Made by a program: the position numbers and the translations under genes. Shown here one piece after another: positions 63,561-64,000 of a stretch of 64,000 bases of DNA (position 1 is the first letter of the stretch; each line of letters opens with the position of its first letter). Source of the DNA: Tetrapyrgos nigripes (Eukaryota > Basidiomycota > Agaricomycetes > Agaricales > Campanellaceae); the NCBI GenBank assembly GCA_013368315.1, contig JAACJM010000112.1:186001-250000 (forward strand), in the 5' to 3' direction. The notes beneath the pieces are model-generated. The model saw nothing but the letters and a program-made list of their open reading frames with translations. It did no database searches and was not told the origin of the DNA.

Positions 63561-64000
63561 AGTTTGTAAGGGTCGTACCTACAGTTGTTAATGTTGTTCT
63601 GGACGATGTTGATACGTAGGAGACCACTAGGCAATATGGCAAGACTATAGGAAGTTGATAGAGCTGATAGGGGCTTGTAGCCACAGTTGGAGTACTTAGA
63701 GTTAGCCAAATGATATAAAACTAAATGGCCACATTGAACCATTGTATTGTAATGACATTGGTTGTAGTAATATGGCATTGGGCCATGCAGCACTGAGATG
63801 TTATAGTAAAATGGCATTGGGCTGTACAGCATTGAGCTGTTGTATTGTGCAGGCATTGAGCCATATGATGTAACAGTATTGAGCCCTGGAGACATAGAGC
63901 AATCTTCAGCATATGCCATTTTAGCTTGAAAGATCATGCCAAGACCATTACAAGTCATAAACACAGCAATTCAATCTGCAGATGAAGAATTGCTCAAGCC
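63561..64000. other. Non-coding edge region with imperfect tandem repeats
   Basis: Between about 63745 and 63890, units like GGCATTG(G/A)GC(C/T)(G/A)T with ACAGCATTGAG(C/A)TGTT recur at roughly 30-50-base spacing. A 170-codon minus-strand frame across this stretch (63452-63964) is repetitive, Tyr/Met-rich and overlaps the transposon tip, so I do not call it a gene. Confidence 0.4.

Noticed and set aside
63452..63964. 170-codon minus-strand frame as a gene
   Set aside because: It is made of short repeats (Tyr/Met/His-rich), and its C-terminus is encoded by the tip of the Tc1 inverted repeat.

Overview
The window looks like a repeat-rich stretch of a mushroom-forming basidiomycete (Agaricomycetes) genome. 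The evidence is short 50-80 nt GT-AG introns, an intron-dense secreted GMC oxidoreductase, Helitrons with two-tyrosine Rep and Pif1-like helicase, chromodomain Ty3/gypsy elements, an F-box/nucleotidyltransferase-like gene of a type I associate with agarics, and nested LTR elements. No rRNA, CRISPR or convincing functional tRNA gene is visible.

Likely host genes are few. (1) 171-1237: a small secreted precursor whose last exons are tandem microexons, each adding one Trp-Lys-Arg-ended decapeptide, so it reads as a kexin-processed repeat-peptide precursor. (2) 42500-45089: a complete 13-exon, 617-residue GMC oxidoreductase of aryl-alcohol oxidase type. (3) 59529-60377 (minus): an F-box plus nucleotidyltransferase-like gene broken by one stop. 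(4) 60741-61427 (minus): exon-like blocks of unknown function.

Mobile elements fill the rest. 1522-12343 (minus) is a Helitron whose Rep-helicase gene carries a cysteine-protease-like C-terminus; a 2.4-kb truncated gypsy element (5063-7469) splits it and leaves a GCAAG duplication. 14255-21238 is a complete but decayed chromodomain gypsy element (CAGGA duplication) inside a copia element (21239-24026). The copia element is interrupted downstream by a non-autonomous LTR element (24027-28540), which is interrupted in turn by another gypsy element (28541 to about 38400, minus), which contains a solo LTR (29051-29856). Both of these last two elements hold intron-containing genes antisense to the element, next to the 3' LTR. 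46517-49940 is a LINE split by a solo LTR and a hAT-type MITE, each with a clean duplication. 51241-55616 (minus) is a second, internally deleted Helitron split by a solo LTR. 61882-63508 is an apparently intact Tc1/mariner transposon.

Short non-autonomous Helitrons sharing the ends TTAC(A/G)AGGCC and (C/G)AG recur at 12724-12983, 20502-20917 and 21794-22113. Two are proven insertions: one by an intact empty site in the paired LTR, one by restoration of a copia reading frame. Exon joins and duplications were worked out by hand and add up arithmetically; family names rest on recalled motifs, not on searches.
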